A DNA stretch of 64,000 bases, taken from NCBI GenBank assembly GCA_903927615.1, contig CAIYNU010000017.1, positions 1 through 64,000 on the forward strand, read 5' to 3'. The notes under the pieces were generated by a model. The model saw nothing but the letters and a program-made list of their open reading frames with translations. It was not told where the DNA came from and searched no databases. A program made the position numbers and the translations under genes. Of this stretch, positions 46,612-56,268 are shown piece after piece (position 1 is the first letter of the stretch; every line of letters starts with the position of its first letter). The DNA is from an uncultured Rhodospirillales bacterium. Lineage in GTDB: Bacteria; Pseudomonadota; Alphaproteobacteria; Azospirillales; Azospirillaceae.

Positions 46612-48294
46612 ATGATGAATAAGTTATCGATTAGTTTTCGTTTATTCTTTATTGTTGGTCTGGCGATTATCGGCATGGTCGCGGTCGGGGCGATCGGTTT
46701 GTTTAATTTGCGGCAAGAGTTGCTATCTGACCGTGAAGATGCCGTTCGGAATTTGGTTGAAAGTACTCATGGCGTCGTGGATTATTATGCCAATCTGGTT
46801 CATCAAGGCGAGATGACGCCCGAGCAAGGACAACGAAGTGCCCTGGCGACGCTCCGTCATATTCGTTTTGATAAGACGAACTACTTTTTCGTCACGGATT
46901 TGGACGGTGTGATGCTGATGCATCCGGTCAATCCCGGGCTTGAAGGCAAAAGTCAGATCGGGATGACCGATGCCACCGGCAAGAAATTAATCGCGGCGAT
47001 GATTGATGTGGCCAGGCACCAGGGGGCTGGTTTTGTCCCCTATCTTTTTGATAAGCCGGGCGCCAAGAAGCCGCAACCAAAGCTTTCCTACGTTATTCGT
47101 TATCCCGAGTGGTCCTGGATGATTGGGGCCGGCATTTACATCGATGACGTCGATCGCGCCTTCCTGCGTCGGGGCTGGCAGGTTGGGCTGGTCGGGTTGG
47201 TGATCGTGCTGGCGGCAACGGGCATTGCGATCGTCATCGGGCGTGGCATCACCCGCCCCCTGACCACCATGACCCGCCGGATGGATGGGTTGGCTCAGGG
47301 TGATTTGCGGGTCGAGGTGTCCGATACCCACCGGGGCGATGAGGTCGGGGCGCTCGCCCGGTCGCTTCAGGTGTTCAAGGACAATGCCCTGCGGATGGAG
47401 GACCTGCGCGACGAACAGCAACAGGCCGAGGCCAAGGCCATGAACGAGCGCCGACAGGCCTTGCTGGAGATGGCCGATCACCTTGAAGCGGCGACCGGGC
47501 ACATTGTCGAGGCGCTGAGCAAGGCCTGTCACGACATGGAACAAACCGCACAAGCGTTGTCGTCTCTGGCCGAGGAAACCAGTCGTCAGGCGGTGGCGGT
47601 GGCGGCGGGTTCGGAAGAGACCAGCGCCCATGTCCAGACCGTGGCCCAGGCCAGCAGTCAGTTGAGCACTTTCGTGACGGAAATTGCCCGTCAGGTGGCC
47701 GACTCCTCCCTTATCTGTCGCGAGGCGGCGGCCCGCGCCGACACCGCCAACCAGCAGGTGCAGGGACTGACCGAAGCGGCGGCCAAGATCGGTCAGGTGA
47801 TTCAGTTAATCACAGCCATTGCCGAGCAGACCAACCTGCTCGCGCTCAATGCCACCATTGAAGCGGCGCGGGCGGGCGAGGCCGGCAAAGGCTTTGCCGT
47901 GGTGGCGGGGGAGGTCAAGGCGCTGGCGACTCAGACGGCCCGGGCCACCGAAGACATCACCGCTCAGGTTTCGACCATGCAGACGGTGACCGGCAACACC
48001 GCCGTGGCCATCGAGAAAATCGGCATAGTGATCACTCAGGTCAATGAGATCAGCGCCGTCATCGCCACGGCGGTCGAGGCGCAGGGCGCGGCGACTGTGG
48101 AAATCGCCCGCAACATTGAACAGGCCTCGATCGGCACCAGCGAGGTCGCGGCGAACATTGTCGGGGTCAAGCAAGCGGCCCATGAAACCGGCGCGTCGGC
48201 CGCGACGGTGCTGGAAGTGTCCAAGACTCTCGCCGTCCTGTCGGGACAGTTGCGCGAACAGGTTCACACCTTTCTTGGTCGGGTTCGCGCGTGA
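46612..48294 (+). CDS. Methyl-accepting chemotaxis protein with single Cache domain
   Basis: 560 residues. Membrane helix at about 9-30, an sCache_2-type periplasmic sensor (about 35-185; family-like [20 protein letters not shown] and [13 protein letters not shown]), a second helix (about 190-210), HAMP, and the MCP hairpin ([20 protein letters not shown]). sCache_2 receptors often sense carboxylic acids. The ATG at 46612 (or 46615) has GGGGAAGAG upstream. It is downstream of a histidine kinase in the same orientation but with its own leader. Confidence 0.95.
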   Translation: MMNKLSISFRLFFIVGLAIIGMVAVGAIGLFNLRQELLSDREDAVRNLVESTHGVVDYYANLVHQGEMTPEQGQRSALATLRHIRFDKTNYFFVTDLDGVMLMHPVNPGLEGKSQIGMTDATGKKLIAAMIDVARHQGAGFVPYLFDKPGAKKPQPKLSYVIRYPEWSWMIGAGIYIDDVDRAFLRRGWQVGLVGLVIVLAATGIAIVIGRGITRPLTTMTRRMDGLAQGDLRVEVSDTHRGDEVGALARSLQVFKDNALRMEDLRDEQQQAEAKAMNERRQALLEMADHLEAATGHIVEALSKACHDMEQTAQALSSLAEETSRQAVAVAAGSEETSAHVQTVAQASSQLSTFVTEIARQVADSSLICREAAARADTANQQVQGLTEAAAKIGQVIQLITAIAEQTNLLALNATIEAARAGEAGKGFAVVAGEVKALATQTARATEDITAQVSTMQTVTGNTAVAIEKIGIVITQVNEISAVIATAVEAQGAATVEIARNIEQASIGTSEVAANIVGVKQAAHETGASAATVLEVSKTLAVLSGQLREQVHTFLGRVRA

Positions 48295-48307
48295 CGCCGC
48301 GGCCGGG

Positions 48308-48330
48308 ACCGGGACCGTCATGGTCCCGGT
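48308..48330. terminator. 9-bp stem hairpin between convergent genes
   Basis: ACCGGGACC (48308-48316) and GGTCCCGGT (48322-48330) are perfect reverse complements with the loop GTCAT, 14 bases after the chemoreceptor stop. There is no T-tract, so the terminator call is tentative. Confidence 0.45.
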
Positions 48331-48353
48331 GGGGGCATTGTGCGGCCGGTGGC

Positions 48354-48379
48354 CATACCCGCAAATCATACCCGCAAAT
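48354..48379. repeat. 13-bp exact tandem duplication
   Basis: CATACCCGCAAAT occurs twice head to tail (48354-48366 and 48367-48379) between the convergent chemoreceptor and the gene at 48413. Confidence 0.85.
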
Positions 48380-48412
48380 GGCCAGTCGGGACTTGACCGT
48401 GTGCGACGACGG

Positions 48413-49216
48413 TCAGCTTGGGGGGCTGCCGGTCTCCGATGACCCGGTGTCATTGGCAAGGGCCAGATCGACGGCTTTGAGGTCGCCCCCGGTCTTCATC
48501 GCCTTGTAGGCGTCGGTGACCGCCTGTTCCAACGCGGCTTCACGCCGGTTCCAGGTCTTGAATGCCTTGGCGTTGGTGAGGCCATGGTGTTGAACGTCAA
48601 TCCGTTGGGTTTCCACCAGCGTCTTCTTGGCGACATCCAGCAGTTGGTAGGCATCGTAAAAGAAGTGGTCGTCGGGGTCGGTGGGCGCCGTCGTGGCGCC
48701 CGCGTCGGCGGCCCGGGCCTTGAGGGCGTCGGCCTGCTGTTGGGCCTGCTGGTCGGTGATCGGACTGGTGGTGGTGGTTTGCTGCAAAGTGTCCGCGGCG
48801 TAATCCCGGGCGGTTTTGGCCACCTCGTGAGCGATTTTGACCGAATCCCCGGCAATTTTCAGGGCATTGGTGCCGAGCAGGCGCGTGAGCAGCAATTGCT
48901 TTTTGAGCCCGTCGAGCTTTTGCCGGAGAAAACCCTTCATGGTGTCGGCCGCTTTGCTCCGCGCTTGGGACATCTGCTGGAGCGCCTCCAAGCCGCGTGC
49001 CGCCACCTGATCGGCTTCGGTGGATGCCGCAGGCGCCCCAGTGGTGCCATCGGTCTGACTGACCGTCGCCGTGATCGAAACGATCACGGTGTCTTGGGAT
49101 GCCGTTACGCCGGCCTGGGCCGGTGGGTTGGCCGCGGCTCTGACGGGGGAGGGGGCCGACGCCGTTCTGGTGGCCGGTAGTCTCGCCCCACCGCTGGGAT
49201 CTATACCTTGAAGCAT
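48413..49216 (-). CDS. Ala/Gln/Thr-rich helical protein, unknown
   Basis: 267 residues if started at the ATG at 49216 (MLQGIDPSGGARLP); the frame extends to 49354. No signal peptide or membrane helix. A low-complexity N-terminal region (about 15-75) is followed by helices with coiled-coil character (LEALQQMSQARSKAADTMKG, DQQAQQQADALKARAA) and an acidic end. The style resembles flagellar-hook-associated or secreted helical proteins, but no family is recognised. Confidence 0.65.
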   Translation of the reverse strand: MLQGIDPSGGARLPATRTASAPSPVRAAANPPAQAGVTASQDTVIVSITATVSQTDGTTGAPAASTEADQVAARGLEALQQMSQARSKAADTMKGFLRQKLDGLKKQLLLTRLLGTNALKIAGDSVKIAHEVAKTARDYAADTLQQTTTTSPITDQQAQQQADALKARAADAGATTAPTDPDDHFFYDAYQLLDVAKKTLVETQRIDVQHHGLTNAKAFKTWNRREAALEQAVTDAYKAMKTGGDLKAVDLALANDTGSSETGSPPS

Positions 49217-49332
49217 GGTCGATGCCTTCTGCGCTGATCGCCCCATTCTACGACCACTGTACCCCTGAACCGGGCGGAGGTAAAGGTGGGCCGCGCGGGA
49301 GTCGGACTGAGATACCCTCTTTGCGGGTATTG

Positions 49333-50148
49333 TCAGGCAGTCACGGCGAGCCAACGGTGGTTGCTCCGGCTGTATGTGCTGCGGTCGGTGGTCGCGAAGT
49401 CGGTTCCGGTCCAGGTGCGCTCCTCGAAGGTGACGCGCGGGGGCGCCACGGTGATGAAGTTATAGCTGTTGGGTTCGTTGCGTAACCGGGTCGAGGTCGC
49501 GGTGGCGGCATGAGCGACCAGGATCGACCGTTCGAACTGTTGGTGGTGCTCGGCGATATCGCCGCTGAAGCTCCGGTGCAGGTGACCCGCCAGCAGCAGG
49601 TCGACGCCGCATGTTTCCAGCGCCGGCAAGGCCAATCGTGCCCGTCCCAGCAGGGATTTGCCATCGACGCCGGGGGGGGGCAGGAACGGGTGGTGGGTGA
49701 CGACAACCTTGAAGACCGAGTTTGGGACGCCCCGGAAGGCGGCTTCGATTCGGGCAATCTGTCGATGATTGATCCGGCCATGAGCAAAGTTCAATATCAG
49801 GGGACGGGCGGTATTGATGCCAAGAATGGCGATTTCCCCATCGCTGAAAAAAGGGTCAAGGTCGGGGGTGATATAATGTTTGTAATTGCGAAATGGCACC
49901 GTGAATCGGGCCAGCAGATTGTAGGCCGGGATATCGTGATTGCCGGGAACCACCAGCCAGGGCGCCGGCAGGCGCTCCAGAAAGGCACTGGCGGCGCGGA
50001 AATGACGACGACGGGCGCGTTGCACCAGATCCCCGCTGATGACGACCATGGACGGACGGAGCGCCTCCAGGTCGGTCAGCAGGGCTTCGGCCACGTCAAG
50101 GTTGATGCGGCCGAAATGCAGGTCGGAGAGATGGGCGAGGGTTTTCAT
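49333..50148 (-). CDS. Calcineurin-like metallophosphoesterase
   Basis: 271-residue two-metal phosphoesterase with the full motif set: HLSDLHFG, VISGDLVQRA, VVPGNHD, VVVTHHPF and LLAGHLHRS. Related to cyclic-nucleotide (CpdA-like) or lipid phosphoesterases. It overlaps the lipid-kinase gene by four bases (start codon within that gene's stop), so the pair is co-translated; this supports a lipid-related substrate, but that is inference. Confidence 0.9.
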   Translation of the reverse strand: MKTLAHLSDLHFGRINLDVAEALLTDLEALRPSMVVISGDLVQRARRRHFRAASAFLERLPAPWLVVPGNHDIPAYNLLARFTVPFRNYKHYITPDLDPFFSDGEIAILGINTARPLILNFAHGRINHRQIARIEAAFRGVPNSVFKVVVTHHPFLPPPGVDGKSLLGRARLALPALETCGVDLLLAGHLHRSFSGDIAEHHQQFERSILVAHAATATSTRLRNEPNSYNFITVAPPRVTFEERTWTGTDFATTDRSTYSRSNHRWLAVTA

Positions 50149-51062
50149 AGGAGGCGGTCTCCCGGGGCCGGGTCCAGCACCGTGAGGGCCTTCGGCCGGA
50201 TGCGGTAGATCAGCGGCGGCGTCAACCGGATGACTTCGCCGTCGATGGCAACCCGGAGACGATGCCGGCGGTGGCTGGTGACCGTGAGTTCGGTTACGGT
50301 CAGCGACTCCAGTTCGGCATCGCGTTGCCAGCCGCCGAGCGCAAGGCGGGCCATCAGCCCGATCAGGCCAAGGCGGGTGCGGTGATTGGCGAGGTAGACG
50401 GCCAGTCGGCCATCGTCCAGGGCGGGACGGTCCAGGAATAAGGCATCGGGTCGGTCGTGGTAGACGTTATTGACCACCGCCAGAGCCGGCGTTTTGACCA
50501 AGCGCGGCCCCTGTCCAAGGTCGACCGAAACTTCGGCCAGGTTGTAGTAGCGCAGGGACTTGAACACCGCGGAGGCCAATGCCAACCATTTGCCCCAACC
50601 CGTGACGCCTCGTTGGCGTTCCCGTGCCCGGACCATGGTCGGATAAAGGCCCAGTACCGAGTTGTTGAGGAACACGCGGCCGTTGACTTCGGCCACGTCA
50701 ATGGTTCGGGTGTGGCCCCGGCTTAACAGGGTGATGGCCGCGCGCAGATTGTTCGGCATGCCCAGGTCGCGGGCCAGCAGATTCATGGTCCCGAGCGGGA
50801 GCAGCCCTAGGGCCTTGCCGGTTCCGATCAGCAGACCGGCCGCGGCGGCGACGGTGCCATCCCCGCCGCCGATCACGATGGCGTCGACGTTCGACGCCAC
50901 GGCGGCCCGGATTTCCACCTCCAGGGCGGCCCCCCGGGCCGCCCGAACCCACGCCTTGGCGCCCGCCGCCGCGAACCAGCCGTCAATCTCGGCCACCGCC
51001 CGGGCAATCGGCGTGCCCAACAGCGTTCCCGCGGTTTCGTTCAGGATCACGGCGAGTTTCAT
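50145..51062 (-). CDS. Diacylglycerol/lipid kinase (YegS/DagK_cat-like)
   Basis: 305-residue lipid kinase: AVILNETAGTLLG, the nucleotide-binding VIGGGDGTVAAAAGLLIG, LGLLPLGTMNLLARDLGMP and the C-terminal VAIDGEVIRL are diagnostic of the DAGK catalytic family. It likely phosphorylates diacylglycerol or a sphingoid-type lipid at the inner membrane. First gene of a two-gene unit with the phosphoesterase. Confidence 0.93.
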   Translation of the reverse strand: MKLAVILNETAGTLLGTPIARAVAEIDGWFAAAGAKAWVRAARGAALEVEIRAAVASNVDAIVIGGGDGTVAAAAGLLIGTGKALGLLPLGTMNLLARDLGMPNNLRAAITLLSRGHTRTIDVAEVNGRVFLNNSVLGLYPTMVRARERQRGVTGWGKWLALASAVFKSLRYYNLAEVSVDLGQGPRLVKTPALAVVNNVYHDRPDALFLDRPALDDGRLAVYLANHRTRLGLIGLMARLALGGWQRDAELESLTVTELTVTSHRRHRLRVAIDGEVIRLTPPLIYRIRPKALTVLDPAPGDRLL

Positions 51063-51241
51063 TTGGCCGATGGCACACCTCCAGGAATCTCCCCCCCAAA
51101 GCTATGTGGACGTCCGGTCCGGTGCAAGAGCGACTGATGGCGGCAGAAGGCCTCGCCGTTATCGCCGCGGCCGGTTAAACTGGCCGGACCGTCGGGTGCG
51201 GCGCGGTGCGTGTCCGCCGGGTTACGGTCAAGGAGCCGGCG

Positions 51242-51505
51242 ATGCCCACTTGGTGCGTGCGGATGGTGATGGTGATCCCGCTGCTGGCCTGGGCCGCCGG
51301 AACCGGATCGGCCAGGGGCGTCGCCGCCGAGGCCGACGCCAAGGCGACCGCCCGGGAATCCAACTGCAAGCCGGGGAAGGTGGAGGTGATCCGCCAAATC
51401 CCCGGGGGCAACGGTGAAATTCTCTATAAAATCATCTGTACCGACTATCCGCAGATGTTCGTGTTGATCCAGTGCCGGCAGCGCCTGTGCATCCTCTTGA
51501 GATGA
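51242..51505 (+). CDS. Small exported cysteine-containing protein
   Basis: 87 residues. A signal peptide covers about 1-28 (VRMVMVIPLLAWAAGTGSA). The mature part has four cysteines (SNCKPG, IICTD, IQCRQ, LCIL), which suggests two disulfides in the periplasm. ATG at 51242 with AAGGAG at good spacing; a start at 51206 is rejected. Divergent from the lipid kinase. Function unknown. Confidence 0.75.
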   Translation: MPTWCVRMVMVIPLLAWAAGTGSARGVAAEADAKATARESNCKPGKVEVIRQIPGGNGEILYKIICTDYPQMFVLIQCRQRLCILLR

Positions 51506-51611
51506 GACCGTAAGGGTGCCATGATCGGCGGGACCGTAACCGACCGGGCGAAGTCGCGCCGGAGACCCGGTGAATCCTCAGGCAGGAAAAGTCAGGTATA
51601 GGGAGTGGGTC

Positions 51612-51956
51612 ATGAGCAGGCTGATGGTGGCGGGCTTGTGCCTGATGACGCTGACGGGCTGCGAGGCCATGATGGTCGCGGCCTCGGTGCCGCTGGCGGC
51701 GGGCATGACCACTTTGCCCCAGACCAAGAAGTTGCCGACCGACCATGTTCTGTCGTCCGCGACGGGCCGGGACTGTTCGGTTCTGTCCTATGAGAAGACC
51801 GGCACCTATTGCCCGCCCTATCCCCAAGAGGTCGACCGTTCGAAACTGACCTGCATTAAAACGCTGGGCGAAGTGGAATGCCATCAGCAGCCCGATCGCT
51901 ATGCCAACGGCGAGCGGACGCTGGCCAGTCCCCCCCCTCCGCCCCCGCAACCATGA
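51612..51956 (+). CDS. Small lipoprotein
   Basis: 114 residues with a classical lipobox LTGC (lipidated Cys at about residue 17) after a hydrophobic signal (LMVAGLCLMTLTGC). The mature protein contains four further cysteines (GRDCSVLSY, GTYCPPY, LTCIKTLG, VECHQQ) and a polyproline end. GGGAG precedes the ATG at 51612; an upstream ATG at 51570 is in frame. Envelope location; role unknown. It follows another Cys-rich exported protein in the same direction. Confidence 0.8.
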   Translation: MSRLMVAGLCLMTLTGCEAMMVAASVPLAAGMTTLPQTKKLPTDHVLSSATGRDCSVLSYEKTGTYCPPYPQEVDRSKLTCIKTLGEVECHQQPDRYANGERTLASPPPPPPQP

Positions 51957-52221
51957 GCGGTAGTCGAACGCAAAAAAGGTCTGGCCTTTTGCGGTCCGGG
52001 GGATTACCAAAGTCCGATGGAGCCACAACCCGGTTTGCCGCCATGGTTCGCCAACACCAAAGCGATCGACGACGATTGCCCGGCCCGCCAGACGCGGGCG
52101 CGATCGTCCCGGGATCGCGTGTCGGCGCCGTTCGGTTGACTCTCGTCTGAGAGCGGGTCAGCCCTCCCGGCTTCGGCGCGGTCCACGCCACTGACCCCGT
52201 TGCCGGGAAAGTCATCACGAA

Positions 52222-52794
52222 ATGCGCATCATTGCCGAACAACCGGATCACGCCGCCGGTATCGAGGACCTCCTTGACCTTGCTTTTGGTGCCGATCGCG
52301 CCGTAAAGACCGTTTATCGGCTGCGGGCCGGCGTGTCGCCGGTGGAAGACCTGTGCTTTGTTGCGGTCCAGGGCGACGCCGTCGAGGGCACCATTCGCTA
52401 TTGGCCGGTGACCATCGCCGGTCGCGCTCCGGCCCTGCTGCTGGGGCCGATCGCGGTGGCGGAACACCGGCGGAGCGAAGGGTTGGGCGGCGTGCTGATT
52501 CGGTTCAGTCTGAACCGGGCCTGGGCGCTTGGCCACCGGATTGTGCTGCTGGTCGGCGACGCCCCGTATTATCAACGGTTTGGTTTTTCCCGGTCCCGGA
52601 CCCTGGGGCTTACGCTGCCCGGTCCGGTCGATCTTGACCGCTTTCTCGGCTTGGAACTGATGCCGGGGGCCCTCGACGGGGTGGTCGGTGCGGTTGAGCC
52701 CCACCGGCCGTCCGTGGGAACCCCGCCGGGAGTCCGCCTGGACTTTCTGCCGGGAACCGGTGGCCGCCTGATTTTCGCTGACTGCCGTCCGTGA
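52222..52794 (+). CDS. GNAT-family N-acetyltransferase
   Basis: 190-residue protein with the GNAT core: LLLGPIAVAEHRRSEGLGGV (acetyl-CoA-binding Q/RxxGxG/A region) and VLLVGDAPYYQRFGFSRS. This subtype is the YhbS-like group of predicted acetyltransferases. Substrate unknown. No operon partner; convergent with the unknown gene at 52822. Confidence 0.9.
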   Translation: MRIIAEQPDHAAGIEDLLDLAFGADRAVKTVYRLRAGVSPVEDLCFVAVQGDAVEGTIRYWPVTIAGRAPALLLGPIAVAEHRRSEGLGGVLIRFSLNRAWALGHRIVLLVGDAPYYQRFGFSRSRTLGLTLPGPVDLDRFLGLELMPGALDGVVGAVEPHRPSVGTPPGVRLDFLPGTGGRLIFADCRP

Positions 52795-52821
52795 TCCGGG
52801 CGCGGACGGGACTCCCGACGC

Positions 52822-54267
52822 TTAATATTTCCCCTGCTTGACGAAAGACTCCAGTCTCAGCAGTAAATGGCGCGATAAATCAACCGGAAGGGAGCTGTCT
52901 GCCAGCGATATCGCGATCTGCTGGACAAGATGCTCCTTTTCCGTCCGTTCGAGCGAATCGCCAAACAGGTCGCCAAGGCTGCGGGTTTGCAGGAATATTT
53001 CCGCCAGTTTTTTCAGGAGGAACGCCGCTTGCCCCTCGGTGACGCCGGGGGCGCCCTTGACCGCGATCAGGAAACTGATCACCGTGGCCTTGTTCGCCAG
53101 CAGTTCGCAGAGTTCGTTGGTGGCCGCGTCGAACGGCAGGTCCTCAACATCGCTTCCCAACACACTCCGGGCTCGCTTCACCAACGCGATCGCCATGGTG
53201 CTGCCACCCCGGCAACCGCCGGGCTCGCACAAGCCGGCCACCAACCGGCGCAAAACCGTCGCTTCAGCATCGCGGCCGAAATTCGTCAAGCGGGCGGTCC
53301 CGTCCACCGACTTGAGAACGCGCCGTAAGATAATTTCTTCGGTTGCGGGCATTCGCTGAATTCGCAAAATATTACGAATTCGTATGAGCGTCGAAGCACT
53401 TCTGGGCGCCGCCAGTTTAAGGTCGATCCCCAGCAATCCAACCAGAACCCCCAGAACCTCGGACAGGTCGGCCGCGGCTCCCATAATCTCTTTGACAGCG
53501 GCGGCGCCGTCCAGCAGTTCGGCCAACGCTTCATCAACAAGTTGTATCGCCGGCGGCGGCGCCCCGTCCGTAAACAGGGTGGTCACGGCATCAATCTTGC
53601 CAGCCCAGGCGCTTGCGCTATAGAGGCGTTTGGCCAGGGCGAAGGTCAGCATCATCGAACGCTTGCCGTCCGGCACCGTTTCAAGGAATCGCAGCAGGCC
53701 CGGTACGCCGCCGGTGTCCAGGGCGGTAAAGGCTGGCAGGCAAGCGTCGGTGTCCTTGGTTTGCGCCAGCACGTCGGCAAGCAATCGCTCGGCCAGGCCG
53801 TCGTCAGGCTTGCCATCGTTCGACGGTGACGTAAGAATCCGCTTCAGTTGTGACACGACTTGACTGTATATTTTATGATCACGGGTCAGGCGGGTCAACC
53901 GTCCCCGATCGTGTAGAAGTTCGATAACCGATATATTTTCGCGATCTAGATAGTTCCTTAAGATTCGTCCAAGCATCAGTCGAAAGCGAAATGAATACAG
54001 ATCGGAAGAGGATGGCAGGGATACTACCTCATCGACGGGAATGATCCGAATTGGTGCCTCTGATACGGTTGAAAGTTTTTCAAAGATCATTTTTTCGCGG
54101 AGGCTGGGATCGACCGCAAACACACGAATGGCTTCAAATTTCGCCTGACCAATAAGAATATTGGCTCTGGCCAGAGCTTCTTTCTGATCTTTATATATGC
54201 CGTCAATATGATTCGACCCTTTCACCTCGGTGCGAATCTCAAATATTACATTTGAACGAAGTAGCAT
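52822..54267 (-). CDS. Unknown helical protein, partner of degenerate EAL protein
   Basis: 481 residues, unrecognised. The N-terminal ~65 residues (SNVIFEIRTEVKGSNHIDGI, ALARANILIGQAKFEAIRVF) look like a small alpha/beta domain. The rest is helical, including hydrophobic but amphipathic stretches (DLSEVLGVLVGLLGIDLKLA) that do not read as membrane helices. The ATG at 54267 has GGGAGC upstream, 30 bases after the stop of the EAL-like gene at 54297, so the two form one unit with the EAL-like gene first. Confidence 0.8.
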   Translation of the reverse strand: MLLRSNVIFEIRTEVKGSNHIDGIYKDQKEALARANILIGQAKFEAIRVFAVDPSLREKMIFEKLSTVSEAPIRIIPVDEVVSLPSSSDLYSFRFRLMLGRILRNYLDRENISVIELLHDRGRLTRLTRDHKIYSQVVSQLKRILTSPSNDGKPDDGLAERLLADVLAQTKDTDACLPAFTALDTGGVPGLLRFLETVPDGKRSMMLTFALAKRLYSASAWAGKIDAVTTLFTDGAPPPAIQLVDEALAELLDGAAAVKEIMGAAADLSEVLGVLVGLLGIDLKLAAPRSASTLIRIRNILRIQRMPATEEIILRRVLKSVDGTARLTNFGRDAEATVLRRLVAGLCEPGGCRGGSTMAIALVKRARSVLGSDVEDLPFDAATNELCELLANKATVISFLIAVKGAPGVTEGQAAFLLKKLAEIFLQTRSLGDLFGDSLERTEKEHLVQQIAISLADSSLPVDLSRHLLLRLESFVKQGKY

Positions 54268-54296
54268 TTTTAGCTCCCTAAAACCGTGAAAGTTTA

Positions 54297-55841
54297 TTAT
54301 TTATCGACGTAGTTCAGTACCGAATTGGCAAAATTTCTCTCTTGCTCAATGTCGCCCAGTTGCTCGATCAGACGGTCAATGACGGCATTTTGACGAAGCG
54401 TGGCGCTGGCTTTTTGGCTGAGGAGCTTGCTGCGCAGTCCATCCAGCTCCAGTTGAGCATCGTCAATAAGGTCCCGAGAGCCAAATCCGCCGAGATGTTT
54501 GATGAATGCACCCCACCCGGTAATGGTTGAAGTGGCTTCCCGCAGATCACCTTGGAGGGCATTGGAAACCTCCTCACCGCCGGCATCCAGCGAGCGATCG
54601 ACATAGTACCCCTGATAGAGCCGGATGCCATTTTGAACGCCGATTTCCACCGAACGTTCGTTGCTGACGTGGGCCAGGGCGACCAGGCAACCTTGGCGTT
54701 GGATGCGCTTGACCTCGGCCCCGGCCCCCGAGGAAAAGGTCACGTCGGCACGGCCGCCATCAACCTTGATCAGTGAGGCATTGAAACGCTCCGGATCGAC
54801 GGTACTGAACACTCTGGGATCCACCCAATCGATGCAGCAGGCCACCCCCAGTCCCTTCAGGCGGCGAATGGCCAGAAGGTAGCGATCCAGATTGGCAATA
54901 ACGTCAGAAAAGCGAAATTCAATCATCAATTGTGGCAAACGTTGCTGAAAGTGCTCTTCAAATCGCTCGAAGTCAGGCGAAAAAAGACTTTCAACATTAA
55001 GATTGATTGATGATGGCTTGGATAGGAAGTCAGTGCTGTGCGTAAGCGTTCTCAGGATATACTTGTCGAGAATAACCGTCATTTCGGAGAAAATTGTCGC
55101 ATCTTCCCAAAGCTTCACCTGCGGCAACAAGAACTTTTTTAAATTTTTAATGTTGGTATAATATTCTGTGGAAAAGGCGTTCATTTTGGCGTCGCTGCTT
55201 CGATACATCGCCATCGTCTGGCTGGTCGAGAGCAAATCGGTAAAGCCGGCGGCGCCAATTCTTTCGAGTTTGGTCGCCAGAAGATCCAGGTGGGAGCGCG
55301 AAAGCGCCTCAGCCCCGCCTTTCTTTGCAGATTTGTCCTTTCCTTCGTCGGCCTTGGTGCCGGAAGCGGCCAGTATCGTGTGTTGGTTGATGCGGTCCAG
55401 GCGCCTAAATGCTTTCTGGCGGTCTCGTTTGGCATCGATAATGTTGAAGAGCCGGGATTGGTCTAAGTGAGCCAGCACACCAGGATAGAATTTATCGATA
55501 GTTTTAAGGATCAAAAGTTTGATGTCTGTCACAATGCCAATCGCACTATAAGCATTAAGATCAAGAAGGATGACTAAAACAAATTCGCCGGCATCATAAA
55601 ACTCAATAGAGTTACCTTTAGTTGCCGTATATCCATCATCAAATTCGTCAGAGCAGCCGCCGAGGCGAAGAAAAGTATTCTTCTCCAAGCTCTTAAGTAC
55701 GGTTTTACGTATTTCCGCCGCGACCGATGATTTCGGTGTCTGCGTGTCGTCGGGCAACGCCAAAAGATTAACCGTCATCAAAAAATATTGATGTTTGGCG
55801 GGGGTTTCTAAGCGCCTTTGTATTTGCAGAGTGATAGACAT
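54297..55841 (-). CDS. Protein with degenerate EAL (c-di-GMP phosphodiesterase-fold) domain
   Basis: 514 residues. The N-terminal ~270 residues are unassigned alpha/beta sequence. About 300-440 resembles an EAL domain (QRLPQLMIEFRFSDVIANLD, LAIRRLKGLGVACCIDWVDP, FNASLIKVDGG, VQNGIRLYQGYYVD), but the ExL signature and catalytic acidic residues are not conserved. A C-terminal coiled coil follows (about 465-510). It is likely a c-di-GMP-binding or protein-binding relic of the fold. Heads a two-gene unit with 52822-54267. Moderately AT-rich. Confidence 0.7.
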   Translation of the reverse strand: MSITLQIQRRLETPAKHQYFLMTVNLLALPDDTQTPKSSVAAEIRKTVLKSLEKNTFLRLGGCSDEFDDGYTATKGNSIEFYDAGEFVLVILLDLNAYSAIGIVTDIKLLILKTIDKFYPGVLAHLDQSRLFNIIDAKRDRQKAFRRLDRINQHTILAASGTKADEGKDKSAKKGGAEALSRSHLDLLATKLERIGAAGFTDLLSTSQTMAMYRSSDAKMNAFSTEYYTNIKNLKKFLLPQVKLWEDATIFSEMTVILDKYILRTLTHSTDFLSKPSSINLNVESLFSPDFERFEEHFQQRLPQLMIEFRFSDVIANLDRYLLAIRRLKGLGVACCIDWVDPRVFSTVDPERFNASLIKVDGGRADVTFSSGAGAEVKRIQRQGCLVALAHVSNERSVEIGVQNGIRLYQGYYVDRSLDAGGEEVSNALQGDLREATSTITGWGAFIKHLGGFGSRDLIDDAQLELDGLRSKLLSQKASATLRQNAVIDRLIEQLGDIEQERNFANSVLNYVDK

Positions 55842-56268
55842 TATCGCAACCCTCTACGCCTTCTATCGTAATAGATGGCCAGTAAATTCTGACCGAAAAT
55901 TATGGTACGCAATCCGGCCATACGGTTGCATTCTTATCGAGTTTCTGCGCTGACGGCACCGGCCCCCCCTGCCTTGATGACCCGAGCTTTTTGTTACTAT
56001 CGTGAGCGGCGACAGCAATTTACCGGAATCTAAGTACGGCAAGTCGAGAAAGTCAAGTAAATTAGCGCCATCGCTGGAAACGACGGCGCGCACCAGGGCC
56101 AGGACAACCGGTAAACAACACGGCAATCCTTAACCAAGTGATCTTAGACCAAAACCAAGTGATTCCATACCAATAAGCTTTGCTATGGATCCCTCAAAGC
56201 TTTCCTCGGACCCGGCACGCCGGCCATCCCGGGTGCGCCTTCCCGCCTCGGTGGGCGGGTGGTCGCCC
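55842..56268. other. Intergenic region with CCAAGTGAT direct repeat
   Basis: About 425 bases between the EAL-like gene start and the globin chemoreceptor stop. AACCAAGTGATnn occurs twice near 56133 and 56153. A minus-strand open frame at 55863-56126 has no ribosome site and is not supported. The promoter of the EAL-like gene is presumably near 55850-55950. Confidence 0.45.

Noticed and set aside
55863-56126. Minus-strand frame of 87 codons before the EAL-like gene
   Set aside because: No ribosome site, mixed composition and no family resemblance.
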